Below the pieces are notes generated by a model that did no database searches, was not told where the DNA came from, and saw nothing but the letters and a program-made list of their open reading frames with translations. Below, piece after piece: positions 30,450 through 38,460 of a DNA stretch of 47,715 nt; positions within the stretch are counted from its first letter, which is position 1; each line of letters begins with the position of its first letter. The position numbers and the translations under genes are program-made. The DNA is from Nonomuraea harbinensis (lineage in GTDB: Bacteria; Actinomycetota; Actinomycetes; Streptosporangiales; Streptosporangiaceae), in contig NZ_JAHKRN010000062.1 in the NCBI RefSeq assembly GCF_019396385.1, forward strand, positions 1-47,715, read 5' to 3'.

Positions 30450-31767
30450 CCAGCCCGATCAGCAGCGTCGCCAGGGCCGCGACGATGGCCGCGCCCAGCG
30501 CGCCGTTCATCCACGGCTCCCTGGTGAAGCCGATGACCTCGCGCACCCCGGCCCAGAAGCCGTCCCACGGGGCGACGGTGGGGGTGGAGGTGGTCAGCCA
30601 GTACGCCGCGAAGCCGAGCGCCCACGGCACCAGCATCGACCAGCGGGCGGGGGCGTCGGCGTCGGTGTTCCACCGGGCCGCGCCGCCGAGCAGGAAGTAG
30701 TCGACGGCCAGCACCGCGAACATCGGCACGAACACCGCGCCGATCACGCCCAGGAACGCGCCGTAGGAGGTCACGTCCACGACCAGCGCGATGGCGACGG
30801 TGAACAGGCCGATGAGGGTGCTGATGATCCGCCGGTCGACGCGCGGCATGAGGTTCTGCAGCGAGACGGTCGTCGAGTAGACGTTCGCGAACGACTGGTC
30901 GGCCTCGCGGAGCACCAGGATCGCGAAGAACAGCGCGCCCAGCGGCACCGCCACGAACGGCCCGAACACCGCCGTGCTGTCGGCCGCCACCGCCTCGGCC
31001 CCGGCGATCGCGACCGCGTACACGCCCAGGGCCAGGCAGGCGACCTGGGCGAGCGTGTAGCCGCCGACCACGCCGGTGAAGGCCGCCCGGCTGGACCTGG
31101 AGTGCCGGGCGAAGTCGGCGGCCAGCGGCACCCACGACACCGACAGCGCGATCACGTAGTCGACGGCCGGGGCGAACGCCTCCCAGGACCCTCCGGTCCG
31201 CGGCTGCGCGTCGCCCAGGAACTGCACCGCGAACCAGATCATCGCGATGATCACCAGAACCGTGATGTAGCGCCTGATCAGCCGGACCGCGCCCAGCGGC
31301 CAGACGGTCAGCACCGTGGTGATCACCCCGGCGACGATCACCCACACCGCGTACGGGACCGTGTCGCCGAAGATGGCCAGGGCGCCCTGGGCGATCACCC
31401 AGAGCTCGAACGCGCCCCAGCCGATCATCTGGATGATGTTGAGCACGGTGGGGAAGTACGACAGCCGCGCCCCGAACAGCCCGCGCAGCAGCACCATCGC
31501 GGGCTTGCCGGTCTGCGTGCCGGGGATGGCCGCCAGGCCCACCATGGTGGTGCCGATCAGGCTGCCGACCACGGTCGCGACCAGGGCGGCCGTCACGGTC
31601 AGCGGCGCCCCGCCGAGCGGGTCGATCAGGAACAGGGCGCCGGAGAAGCCCAGCAGGCTGACCGCCAGGTTGGCCCAGAGCGCGCCCTGGTCGAGCACTC
31701 CGAGCGTCTTGGGGGGCTCGCCCTCCAGGGTCAGCGGAACTTCCTCGCCATGGATGGCATGCGACAT
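30424..31767 (-). CDS. cytX: HMP/thiamine-pyrimidine transporter CytX, NCS1 family, 447 aa
   Basis: Cytosine-permease-like transporter of the NCS1 family with about 12 TM helices. LWANLAVSLLGFSGALFL near the N-terminus and IGTTMVGLAAIPGTQTGKPAMVLLRGLFG match CodB/CytX proteins. The gene is directly preceded by a TPP riboswitch, which distinguishes CytX (hydroxymethylpyrimidine uptake for thiamine synthesis) from cytosine or purine permeases. Expression should fall when thiamine diphosphate is abundant. ATG 31767 lies just after the riboswitch. Other thiamine gene nearby: tenA at 33202. Confidence 0.9.
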   Translation of the reverse strand: MSHAIHGEEVPLTLEGEPPKTLGVLDQGALWANLAVSLLGFSGALFLIDPLGGAPLTVTAALVATVVGSLIGTTMVGLAAIPGTQTGKPAMVLLRGLFGARLSYFPTVLNIIQMIGWGAFELWVIAQGALAIFGDTVPYAVWVIVAGVITTVLTVWPLGAVRLIRRYITVLVIIAMIWFAVQFLGDAQPRTGGSWEAFAPAVDYVIALSVSWVPLAADFARHSRSSRAAFTGVVGGYTLAQVACLALGVYAVAIAGAEAVAADSTAVFGPFVAVPLGALFFAILVLREADQSFANVYSTTVSLQNLMPRVDRRIISTLIGLFTVAIALVVDVTSYGAFLGVIGAVFVPMFAVLAVDYFLLGGAARWNTDADAPARWSMLVPWALGFAAYWLTTSTPTVAPWDGFWAGVREVIGFTREPWMNGALGAAIVAALATLLIGLVTRRVARR

Positions 31768-31771
31768 CGCG

Positions 31772-31862
31772 CACTCCCTACGCCGGCATTACCCGGACAG
31801 GTTCATGCGGTCGGCAGCGGCGTAGCTGCCCTCTCAGCCCGGTTGGCCCCGAGCTCCCGCGG
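31772..31862 (-). ncRNA. TPP (THI-box) riboswitch controlling cytX
   Basis: On the leftward strand the conserved CTGAGA (31832-31837) precedes a stem and the diagnostic GAACCTGTCCGGGTAATGCC-GGCGTAGGGA element (within 31773-31806), ending 5 nt before the cytX ATG. Position next to the start fits translational control. A separate hairpin (31874-31896, CAGCCGGA/TCCGGCTG) lies upstream in the leader. Confidence 0.95.
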
Positions 31863-31873
31863 TGGGTCGTCAA

Positions 31874-31896
31874 CAGCCGGAGATCAACTCCGGCTG
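31874..31896 (-). promoter_or_regulatory. Hairpin upstream of the TPP riboswitch
   Basis: Arms CAGCCGGA and TCCGGCTG enclose 7 nt. It could be part of the cytX leader or a terminator for a leftward transcript from the rhodanese gene (stop at 31941). A TTGACG lies just after it on the leftward strand and might be the cytX -35 region. Confidence 0.4.
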
Positions 31897-31940
31897 CCGC
31901 CCCCATGATGCACTATTAGTCCCGTTTCGGCCAGTCGGGG

Positions 31941-32264
31941 TCAGGCGACCATCGGCGGCCGGCCCGTCTCGCTGACCATGGGACGCTTGTCGTGCTCCCA
32001 GGCCTGCATGCCGCCGCCCACGTTGACCGCCTCGCGGCCCAGGCGGTTGAGCCAGGCCGCCACCTGCATCGAACGGCCGCCGACGCGGCACACGACGTAG
32101 ACCGGACGGCCGGAGGGGACCTCGTCGACCCGTGCCTGGATCTGCGTCATCGGGATGTGGACCGCCTCGGGGGCGTGGCCCGCCACCCACTCGTACTCCT
32201 CGCGCACGTCGAGCAGGTAGGCGTCGTCGGGCACGTCGCGGACCTCGACCTCGGAAACCGTCAT
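31941..32264 (-). CDS. Rhodanese-domain protein, 107 aa
   Basis: Single-domain sulfurtransferase. LLDVREEYEWVAGHAPEAVHIP opens the fold and the active loop CRVGGRS (Cys59) follows VYVV, as in thiosulfate sulfurtransferase/GlpE-like proteins. AWLNRLGREAVNVGGGMQAWE is the standard C-terminal helix region. It could move persulfide sulfur, for example in thiamine or cofactor metabolism, but its position near cytX and tenA is suggestive only. TAAGAAT lies about 6 nt before the ATG, so the start is probably leaderless. Confidence 0.92.
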   Translation of the reverse strand: MTVSEVEVRDVPDDAYLLDVREEYEWVAGHAPEAVHIPMTQIQARVDEVPSGRPVYVVCRVGGRSMQVAAWLNRLGREAVNVGGGMQAWEHDKRPMVSETGRPPMVA

Positions 32265-32302
32265 GCGCCCATTCTTACCTGCCGCGCGTCGTGCTCGGCA
32301 CG

Positions 32303-33181
32303 CTACTTGAGCAGCTTGGACATGCGGCGGTCGGCCAGCGGCTTGCCGCCGGTCTGGCAGGTGGGACAGTACTGCAGCGAGGAGTCGGCGAAGGACACCT
32401 CGCGGATCGTGTCGCCGCAGACGTCGCACGGCTGGCCCGCGCGGTTGTGCACGCGCAGCCCCGACTTCTTCTCCGCCTTGAGGTCTTTGGCCGCCAGGCC
32501 GCGCGCCCGCTCGACCGCCTCGCGCAGCGTGGTCACGATGGCGTCGTGCAGGTCGGCGATCTGCGCGTCGGTCAGCGTCGCCGCGACCTTGAACGGGGAC
32601 ATCTTCGCGGCGTGCAGCACCTCGTCGGAGTAGGCGTTGCCGATGCCGGCGACGACCTTCTGGTCGCGCAGCAGGCCCTTGATCTGGGTGCGGTTGCCGC
32701 CGACGATGCGTTTGAGCGCGGCGACGTCGAAGGACTCGTCGAGGGGGTCGGGGCCGAGCGCGGCGACACCCGGCACTTCATCCGGATTTCTCACGACATA
32801 GACGGCCAGGCGCTTCTGCGTGCCCGCCTCCGTCAGCTCGAACCCCGGCGCCAGCCCGTCGGCGTCGGGCGCGAGCCGCACCCGTACGGCGAGCGGGCCC
32901 TTGCCCGGACGGACCGGCCTGGCGCCCGACAGGTCGTCACGCCAGCGCAGCCAGCCCGCCCGGGCCAGGTGGATGACCAGGTGGAGCCCGTCACAGTCGA
33001 GGTCGAGGAACTTGCCGTGACGGGACACGCCCGTGACGGTCAGCCCGCCCAGCGCGGTCACCGGCGGGTCGAACGTCTTGAGCGCCTGGAAGGCCACCAC
33101 GTCGACGCCCGCGATCGTGCGGCCGACCGCCCGCTCGCCCAGGAACGCGGTGAGCGACTCCACCTCGGGAAGTTCAGGCAT
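32303..33181 (-). CDS. Fpg/Nei-family DNA glycosylase, 292 aa
   Basis: Base-excision repair enzyme with AP-lyase activity. PELPEVESL at the N-terminus has the catalytic Pro2 and Glu3. The middle includes the H2TH domain (GNRTQIKGLLRDQKVVAGIGNAYSDEVLHAAKMSPF), and the C-terminal zinc finger is C-x2-C ... C-x2-C (CDVCG and YCPTC). It resembles actinobacterial Nei/Fpg paralogues more than the main MutM, but the substrate cannot be settled here. TAGTCT ends 7 nt before the ATG, and GGAGAG also lies there. It is separated from the rhodanese gene by 38 nt. Confidence 0.92.
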   Translation of the reverse strand: MPELPEVESLTAFLGERAVGRTIAGVDVVAFQALKTFDPPVTALGGLTVTGVSRHGKFLDLDCDGLHLVIHLARAGWLRWRDDLSGARPVRPGKGPLAVRVRLAPDADGLAPGFELTEAGTQKRLAVYVVRNPDEVPGVAALGPDPLDESFDVAALKRIVGGNRTQIKGLLRDQKVVAGIGNAYSDEVLHAAKMSPFKVAATLTDAQIADLHDAIVTTLREAVERARGLAAKDLKAEKKSGLRVHNRAGQPCDVCGDTIREVSFADSSLQYCPTCQTGGKPLADRRMSKLLK

Positions 33182-33201
33182 GCTCTCCAGACTACGCGGC
33201 G

Positions 33202-33807
33202 CTACGGCACGTCCCAGAACGCCAGCTCGTGCGCCATCCCCTCCGTGAACATCGCCTCCGCCCGGTCGGGATCGACGTCCGTCTCGTCGATCATCTGGGC
33301 GATCCGCTCGGCCAGCGCGGCGAACCCCGGGTCGGCGTAAGTGTCGACCCAGGCCCGGTAGCGCGGCTCGGCGGGCGGGTTCTCCGCCAGGATCCGCCCC
33401 AGCGTCGAATATCCCCACATGCACGGATACAGCGCCGCCAGCCCTTCCCCGTACGAGCCCGCGGACTCCAGCAGGAAGGACGTGTACGCGACGCAGGCCG
33501 GCCCCTTCACCGCCCCTTCCAGATCGGCCCCGAACTCGGCCGACAGCGAACGGTGCAGATCCAGCTCCTCGTGGTAGGTCGAGTGCGCCAGGTCCACCAG
33601 GTCGCCGACGTGCGCGTCAGGAGCCTGCCAGGCCAGCTTGGCGAACACCCGCACGTAGTCGAGCAGGTAGAGGTAGTCCTGCTCCAGCCACGACCGGAAC
33701 ACGGGCTCGGGCAGATCGCCCCGGCCGATCCCGGCAACGGTGGGATGGGCCAGCTGAGCCTCAAGCAGGGGACGGCCGACGGCGTGCAATTTTTCCGAGA
33801 TGGTCAT
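33202..33807 (-). CDS. tenA: TenA-family thiaminase II / aminopyrimidine aminohydrolase, 201 aa
   Basis: Salvages HMP from degraded thiamine (aminomethyl-pyrimidine). All-helical TenA fold: VFRSWLEQDYLYLLDYVRVFAKLA early, HSTYHEELDLHR, and the catalytic Cys129 in YPCMWGYSTLG; the C-terminal HELAFWD supplies the conserved Glu. Length is typical of the TenA_C subgroup. It should act with CytX, which imports HMP and whose gene has a TPP riboswitch. The TAACGT box ends 6 nt before the ATG, so the message is leaderless. It is divergent from the GPP34 gene, separated by only 22 nt. Confidence 0.93.
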   Translation of the reverse strand: MTISEKLHAVGRPLLEAQLAHPTVAGIGRGDLPEPVFRSWLEQDYLYLLDYVRVFAKLAWQAPDAHVGDLVDLAHSTYHEELDLHRSLSAEFGADLEGAVKGPACVAYTSFLLESAGSYGEGLAALYPCMWGYSTLGRILAENPPAEPRYRAWVDTYADPGFAALAERIAQMIDETDVDPDRAEAMFTEGMAHELAFWDVP

Positions 33808-33829
33808 GCTCGCACGTTAGTGTCAGAGG
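33808..33829. promoter_or_regulatory. Back-to-back leaderless promoters of tenA and the GPP34 gene
   Basis: Only 22 nt lie between the two start codons. TAACGT (33814-33819, leftward) and TAGTGT (33818-33823, rightward) overlap by 2 nt, each ending 6 nt from its start codon. RNA polymerases for the two genes cannot bind both at once. Confidence 0.6.
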
Positions 33830-34474
33830 ATGAGCGTGACGATCGCGGAGGAGATCCTCCTTCTCGCCTTCGGCGAGGACGACGGCAGGCAGTTGCTCTC
33901 CACCATCCAGCTCGACCCCGCCGTGGCCGGCGCCCTCCTGGCCGAGCTGGCGATCAGCGAGCGCATCACGCTGCGCGACAAGAAGGTGACCGTCCTGGAC
34001 CCCGCGCCGCTGGGCGACGACGAGCTCGACGCCGCGCTCGCCCGCATCGCCGGCAGCCCGAAGGAGCGCAGGCCCGCCTGGTGGGTGCAGCAGCTGCAGT
34101 CGGGCAAGCTCCGCACCCGCCTGCTCACCCGGCTCGCCGCCGCGGGCGTGCTGGCCGAGGAGCGCGGCCGGGTGTTCGGCATCTTCCGCACCACCCGCTG
34201 GCCCGAGCTCGACGGCAGCGTCGAGTCGCGGGTACGCGAGCGGGTCGCGGGCGCGCTGGGCGGCGCCGAGCCCGACCCGCGCACCGCCGTGCTCATCGCG
34301 GTCATGCACGCCGCCAAGCTCGACCGCAAGGCGTTCCCCGGCGCCGACAAGGGCCGGGTCAAGGAGATCGCGGCCGGCGCGTGGGAGGCCGAGGCCGTGG
34401 CGCAGACGATCGCCGCGATCAACGCGGGCATCTCGATCGCCGTCACCACGGCCGCCATCACCGCGACGGGCTAA
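33830..34474 (+). CDS. GPP34 (GOLPH3/VPS74) family protein, 214 aa
   Basis: Phosphoinositide-binding fold named from Golgi GOLPH3; bacterial homologues are frequent in actinomycetes, with unclear cellular role. The sequence MSVTIAEEILLLAFGEDDGRQ and the LLAELAISERITLRDKKVTVLD segment at the front, then RTRLLTRLAAAGVLAEERGRVFGIFRTTRWPELD, are family hallmarks. No TM or signal. TAGTGT 6 nt before the ATG makes it leaderless. Its stop overlaps the convergent LCP gene by 4 nt. Confidence 0.9.
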   Translation: MSVTIAEEILLLAFGEDDGRQLLSTIQLDPAVAGALLAELAISERITLRDKKVTVLDPAPLGDDELDAALARIAGSPKERRPAWWVQQLQSGKLRTRLLTRLAAAGVLAEERGRVFGIFRTTRWPELDGSVESRVRERVAGALGGAEPDPRTAVLIAVMHAAKLDRKAFPGADKGRVKEIAAGAWEAEAVAQTIAAINAGISIAVTTAAITATG

Positions 34475-35691
34475 CCCGCGTCGAGAATCTCCTTCGGCAC
34501 CGGCTGGTCGGCGGCCAGCGCCTCGAACAGGGCCAGCGCCTTGGCCCTGTCCCACTTGACGGCCTCGCCGCCCGCGACGTTCTCGGTGCCGCCGAAGGGC
34601 ACCACCGTGGTCACCGGGCTGTCGCCCATGGCCAGGCCCAGCGAGAGCATGTCGAACACGCCGGTGTCCTCGTCGACCGCCACGGCGTCGGTGGCGCTCA
34701 TCGCCAGCGGGATCGAGGTGAACGGGTTGATCAGGGTGCCGGGGCTGGCCGCCTTCTTCACCACCGCGCTGAGGAACTGGCGCTGCCGCTTGGTCCGCTC
34801 GTAGTCGGGCAGCGCCCCGCCCTTGCGGGTGCGGACGTAGCCGAGCGCCTGGGCGCCGGTGAGGGTCTGGGTGCCCTTCTTGAGCTTCAGGCCCGCCTTG
34901 GGGTCGTTGACCGCGGCCCGCACGTTGATCTCGACGCCGCCGACGGCGTCGACGATCTCGACGAAGCCGGCGAAGCCGATCTCCATGTAGTTGTCGACGC
35001 GGATGCCCGTGACCGTCTCGACGGTGCGGACCAGGAGCTTGGGCCCGCCGATCGCGTAGGCGGCGTTGAGCTTGTTGCGGCCCTGGCCGGGGACGGTGAC
35101 GGCGGAGTCGCGCGGCAGACTGACCAGCGTCGGCCGGTCGCTCCCCTCGGGCAGGTGGAGCAGCATCATCGAGTCGGTGCGCTGGCCCTCGCTGTTGCCG
35201 GTGGCGAGCTTCCTGCGCTCGCGGGCCGACAGGCCCTTGCGGCTGTCGGAGCCGACCAGGAGCCAGTTGGTGCCGGGGGTGTCGGCCGGGCGGCCCTCGT
35301 AGTCGTCCAGGATCCCGGCGGGCAGCCCGCCCAGCCGCCCGTCGATCCAGAAGAGCATGCCGGCGGCGGTCACCACCAGCGCCACCAGGAGCGCGAGGAG
35401 GATCTTGAGAACGGTGCCGCCCTTGATCCGCCGGCGCGGCGGCCGCTGTCCGGGCGGCGGGGGCGGCCGGTCGGAGGTGCTCCGCATGGGCCTGACAGGG
35501 CTGCTGCCCGACCGGCGCTTGCCGTACACCCGCGAGCTGGACCGCGGCACGTCGTCGGCGACCGGCTGCTGCGGGGGCTGCGGGAAGTGGTGCGCCGGGG
35601 CCCCCGCCGCACGCGGCCCGTCCTTGCTGGAAGGCAGCGGGCGACGCTCGCCCGGCGAGCGCATGGCCCGCGTCCGGTCGTCCTCAGCCAC
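34471..35691 (-). CDS. LytR-CpsA-Psr (LCP) family cell-wall glycopolymer ligase, 406 aa
   Basis: Membrane-anchored enzyme attaching wall polymers to peptidoglycan. A cytoplasmic Pro/Arg-rich N-terminus (about 90 residues) leads to one TM helix (KILLALLVALVVTAAGMLFWI). The extracellular LCP domain has NWLLVGSDSR, RTDSMMLLHLP, TLVSLPRDSAV, and the lipid-pyrophosphate-binding LNAAYAIGGPKLLVRTVETVTGI with VDNYMEI, then VRTRKGGALPDYERTKRQRQFL. GTG 35691 has AAGGAG 4 nt before. Repeats of TGACATAG (35714 and 35728) lie in its promoter region. It may act with the neighbouring CNNM genes only by proximity. Confidence 0.93.
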   Translation of the reverse strand: MAEDDRTRAMRSPGERRPLPSSKDGPRAAGAPAHHFPQPPQQPVADDVPRSSSRVYGKRRSGSSPVRPMRSTSDRPPPPPGQRPPRRRIKGGTVLKILLALLVALVVTAAGMLFWIDGRLGGLPAGILDDYEGRPADTPGTNWLLVGSDSRKGLSARERRKLATGNSEGQRTDSMMLLHLPEGSDRPTLVSLPRDSAVTVPGQGRNKLNAAYAIGGPKLLVRTVETVTGIRVDNYMEIGFAGFVEIVDAVGGVEINVRAAVNDPKAGLKLKKGTQTLTGAQALGYVRTRKGGALPDYERTKRQRQFLSAVVKKAASPGTLINPFTSIPLAMSATDAVAVDEDTGVFDMLSLGLAMGDSPVTTVVPFGGTENVAGGEAVKWDRAKALALFEALAADQPVPKEILDAG

Positions 35692-35713
35692 GTGGCTCCT
35701 TCTTCCCCTTGCT

Positions 35714-35735
35714 TGACATAGTCGCCCTGACATAG
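35714..35735. repeat. Direct repeat in the LCP promoter region
   Basis: TGACATAG occurs twice with a 14-nt period, 23 nt upstream of the LCP start. It may be a regulator site or part of the promoter; no further copies were noticed nearby. Confidence 0.35.
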
Positions 35736-35823
35736 AAGCTACGTCCAACACTTCGCTCAGTGCAGTCCACCGGCCATTGTTCCGCCACGGAAAAGTACGT
35801 AGAACCAGGCAGATAAGACCACC

Positions 35824-35851
35824 GGAAACACAGAGGCCATCCGCATCGTTA
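35824..35851 (+). promoter_or_regulatory. ECF-like promoter candidate upstream of the CNNM genes
   Basis: GGAAAC (35824-35829), then 17 nt, then CGTTA (35847-35851) resembles the GGAAC-N16/17-CGTT layout used by envelope-stress ECF sigma factors such as SigE. Transcription would begin about 100 nt before the first CNNM gene. Match quality is modest. Confidence 0.3.
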
Positions 35852-35884
35852 GTTTTATGGACCAGCTCTAAAGAAGGGATGATC

Positions 35885-35956
35885 GTGTCCACTGCGGACC
35901 CATGGAGTAGCCGCCCGTGCACATGCACGGGTTCCCCTGAGAGCTCGCAGCGGTGA
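35885..35956 (+). CDS. Possible 23-aa leader peptide overlapping the CNNM start
   Basis: A GTG with AAGAAGGG 6 nt upstream opens a 23-codon frame (MSTADPWSSRPCTCTGSPES...) whose TGA overlaps the GTG of the next gene. A hairpin CCCGTGC/GCACGGG (35914-35931) lies inside it. GC-ending codons are about 73 percent, lower than for long genes, so it may be regulatory rather than a functional protein. Confidence 0.35.
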   Translation: MSTADPWSSRPCTCTGSPESSQR

Positions 35957-37308
35957 GCGCCTATCTGGGCCTGATGGCCCTCTTCCTGCTCACAGCCGCG
36001 ACGGGCTACTTCGTCGCCCAGGAGTTCGCCTTCGTCGCCGTCGACCGGGCCGTCCTGCGCGAGCAGGCCGCGGCCGGTGACCAGGCCGCCGAGAAGGCAC
36101 TCCGCGTGACCTCACGCCTCTCGTTCATGCTGTCGGGCGCCCAGCTCGGCATCACCGTCACCGCCCTGCTGGTCGGCTTCCTGGCCGAGCCCGCCATCGC
36201 CGTGATCGTGCGGCCCTGGCTGACGGACGCCGGCCTCTCCGACGCCCTCATCACCGGGCTCTCCGTCGCCATCGGCGTGGGCGTGGCCACCGTGGTGCAG
36301 ATGGTGCTCGGCGAGCTAGCGCCGAAGAACCTCGGCATCGCCAGGCCGGAGCAGGTGGCGAAGTTCCTGGCCGGATCGACCCTCGTCTACCTGGCCGTGG
36401 TCGGGCCGGTGATCCGCCTCTTCGACTCGGCGGCGACCGGGCTGCTCAGGAAGGTGGGCATCGAGCCCGTCGAGGAGGTGGAGCACGGCGCCACCCCCGA
36501 GGAGCTCTCCCGGATCATCGAGGAGTCCACGGAGGCCGGTGAGCTGCCGCCTCGACTGTCGGAGCTGCTGGAGCGCGCCCTGGAGTTCGGCGACCACACG
36601 GCCGAGGAGATCATGGTGCCGCGGCCCCGGGTGGTGGCGATGCGCGCCGCCCAGCCGATCTCCGAGCTGCTGGAGACCATGCGGCAGTGCGGCCACAGCC
36701 GCTACCCGGTGCTCGGCGACGACGGCGACGTGGCCGGCGTGACCGGCGTGCGCGAGCTGCTCGCCTCCGGGATCGAGGAGGGCGCCGTGCGCGACATCAC
36801 CCGCCCGGCGCTGCTCGTGCCCGACTCGCTGCCGCTTCCCGCGGTGCTCGACCGCATGCGCGTCGCCAAGGACGACATCGCCTGCGTCATCGACGAGTAC
36901 GGCGGCCTGGCGGGTGTGATCACCGTCGAGGACCTCGCTGAGGAGCTCGTCGGCGAGCTCGTCGACGAGAACGACCCGGACCCGGTGGGCGCCGTGCGGC
37001 AGCCCGGCGGCGTCTGGGAGGTGCCCGGCAGGCTGCGGCTCGACGAGGTCGAGCGGGCCACCGGCATCGCGCTGCCCGAAAGCGACGACTACGACACGCT
37101 CGGCGGCCTGATCCTGGCCGAGCTGGGCCGGATGCCCGAGCCTGGCGACACGGTGACGGTGCCGACCGTCGTCGAGGCCGACCCGTTCGAGTACGACGCC
37201 GGCGGCGACCGCCACGTGGCCGAGCTGACCGTGATCTCGCTCAACCGGCGCGTGCCCGAATGGGTGCGGCTGGCGCCCGCCCAGCAGCCCGCGGAGGCGA
37301 CCCGATGA
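35953..37308 (+). CDS. CNNM/CorC-type membrane protein (hemolysin family), 451 aa
   Basis: Probably a divalent-cation (Mg2+/Co2+) transport or homeostasis protein. The N-terminal CNNM domain has three or four TM helices with VAQEFAFVAVDRAVL, SFMLSGAQLGITVTALLVGF and LGELAPKNLGIARPEQVA. Two CBS domains cover about 210-330 (EEIMVPRPRVVAM to VIDEYGGLAGVITVEDLAEELVGEL). A C-terminal CorC/HlyC transporter-associated domain follows (VWEVPGRLRLDEVE). GTG 35953 lacks a strong ribosome site but overlaps the stop of a possible leader peptide. Its stop overlaps the paralogue gene downstream (ATGA). Confidence 0.9.
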   Translation: MSAYLGLMALFLLTAATGYFVAQEFAFVAVDRAVLREQAAAGDQAAEKALRVTSRLSFMLSGAQLGITVTALLVGFLAEPAIAVIVRPWLTDAGLSDALITGLSVAIGVGVATVVQMVLGELAPKNLGIARPEQVAKFLAGSTLVYLAVVGPVIRLFDSAATGLLRKVGIEPVEEVEHGATPEELSRIIEESTEAGELPPRLSELLERALEFGDHTAEEIMVPRPRVVAMRAAQPISELLETMRQCGHSRYPVLGDDGDVAGVTGVRELLASGIEEGAVRDITRPALLVPDSLPLPAVLDRMRVAKDDIACVIDEYGGLAGVITVEDLAEELVGELVDENDPDPVGAVRQPGGVWEVPGRLRLDEVERATGIALPESDDYDTLGGLILAELGRMPEPGDTVTVPTVVEADPFEYDAGGDRHVAELTVISLNRRVPEWVRLAPAQQPAEATR

Positions 37309-38321
37309 CGATGATCATGATCAGCGTCGCGCTGCTGGCGTTCAACGCGCTGTTCGTCGCCGCCGAGTTCGCCTTCGTGTCCTCCCGGCGGCACCGCCTG
37401 GAGGAGATCGCGGCGGGCGGCAACCGGCTCGTCAGGATCGCGGCCAGGTCGGCCGCGGGCGGCAGCCGCCAGCTCTCCCTGATGCTGGCCGGCGCCCAGC
37501 TCGGCATCACGCTGTGCACGCTGGGCCTCGGGTACGTGACCGAGCCGGCCATCGAGCACTACCTCGAACCGGTGTTCGCGGCCATCGGCGTGGCAGAGCC
37601 GCTGCGCATGCCGATCGCGCTGACGCTCTCGCTGGCCCTGGTGACGTTCCTGCACATGGTGGTGGGCGAGATGGCGCCCAAGTCGTGGGCGCTGACCCAC
37701 CCCGAGCAGGCGGCGCTGCTGCTCACCCTGCCGTTCAGGGCCTTCACCTCGGTGATGCGGCCGCTGCTGTCGTCGCTCAACGGCCTGACCAACCTCGGCC
37801 TGCGGCTCTTCGGGGTGCAGCCGCGCAACGAGCTGGCCACCACCAGGACGCCGCGCCAGCTCGCCATGCTGGTCGGCGAGTCCGGCCGGATGGGGCTGCT
37901 CGACCGGGAGGAGCACGACCTGCTGACCCGGGCGCTGCGGTTCGAGGCCGAGGGCATCGAGCGCCTCATGGTGCCGATCGGCCGGGCGGTCACCGTACCC
38001 CCGCGGGCCGGCACGGCCGAGATCCGGCGCGTGGCGGCCGGCAGCGGCCACCTCAGGCTGCTCGTCAGCGACGGCGGCGAGGTGGCGGGGGTCCTGCACG
38101 CCCGTGACGCCCTGCTGGAGCCCGGACGTACGGCGAGCGAGCTCGCCAGGCCGGTGCCGAAGCTGCCGAGCCTCACGCAGGTCCCCGAGGCCGTGGCGGC
38201 CCTCCAGGAGGCCCGTGCGCACCTGGCGCTGGTCACCGGGGGCGACGGCGCGGTCATCGGCATGGTGAGCCTCACCGACCTGCTGGGGCAGTTGCTGGAC
38301 ACGCGCAAACTGGCGGCCTGA
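37305..38321 (+). CDS. CNNM-type membrane protein, second paralogue, 338 aa
   Basis: Same family as the preceding gene, but shorter: CNNM domain (VAAEFAFVSSRRHRLEEIA, LSLMLAGAQLGITLCTLGLGY, VVGEMAPKSWALTHPEQAALL) and a degenerate CBS pair (ERLMVPIGRAVTVP to GMVSLTDLLGQLL). The CorC/HlyC C-terminal domain is missing. Tandem full-length and short CNNM genes are common in actinomycetes, and the two proteins may form a heterodimer; that is inference. ATGA overlap gives translational coupling. Confidence 0.88.
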   Translation: MTMIMISVALLAFNALFVAAEFAFVSSRRHRLEEIAAGGNRLVRIAARSAAGGSRQLSLMLAGAQLGITLCTLGLGYVTEPAIEHYLEPVFAAIGVAEPLRMPIALTLSLALVTFLHMVVGEMAPKSWALTHPEQAALLLTLPFRAFTSVMRPLLSSLNGLTNLGLRLFGVQPRNELATTRTPRQLAMLVGESGRMGLLDREEHDLLTRALRFEAEGIERLMVPIGRAVTVPPRAGTAEIRRVAAGSGHLRLLVSDGGEVAGVLHARDALLEPGRTASELARPVPKLPSLTQVPEAVAALQEARAHLALVTGGDGAVIGMVSLTDLLGQLLDTRKLAA

Positions 38322-38460
38322 CCTCAGCTTCGCTCTGAGCGAAAACAATGGGCCCCGGCCGGAAGCGGTTTGAAAGCGAGCTGCAACCGGCCGGGCGTAC
38401 CTTTCGCCCGGCGGTACGGCCGGGAGGCCGCAAGCGGACAGGATGTCGAGGAAAAGATGA
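38322..38460. other. Hairpin-rich gene-free spacer
   Basis: It holds a 9-bp stem (CCCGGCCGG 38354-38362 with CCGGCCGGG 38387-38395), a short TTCGCT/AGCGAA hairpin right after the CNNM stop (38329-38343) and two similar GGCCG(G/C)AAGCGG stretches near 38357 and 38427. No reading frame looks coding. It could be a long 3' UTR or a small RNA ending at the terminator at 38461. Confidence 0.35.
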
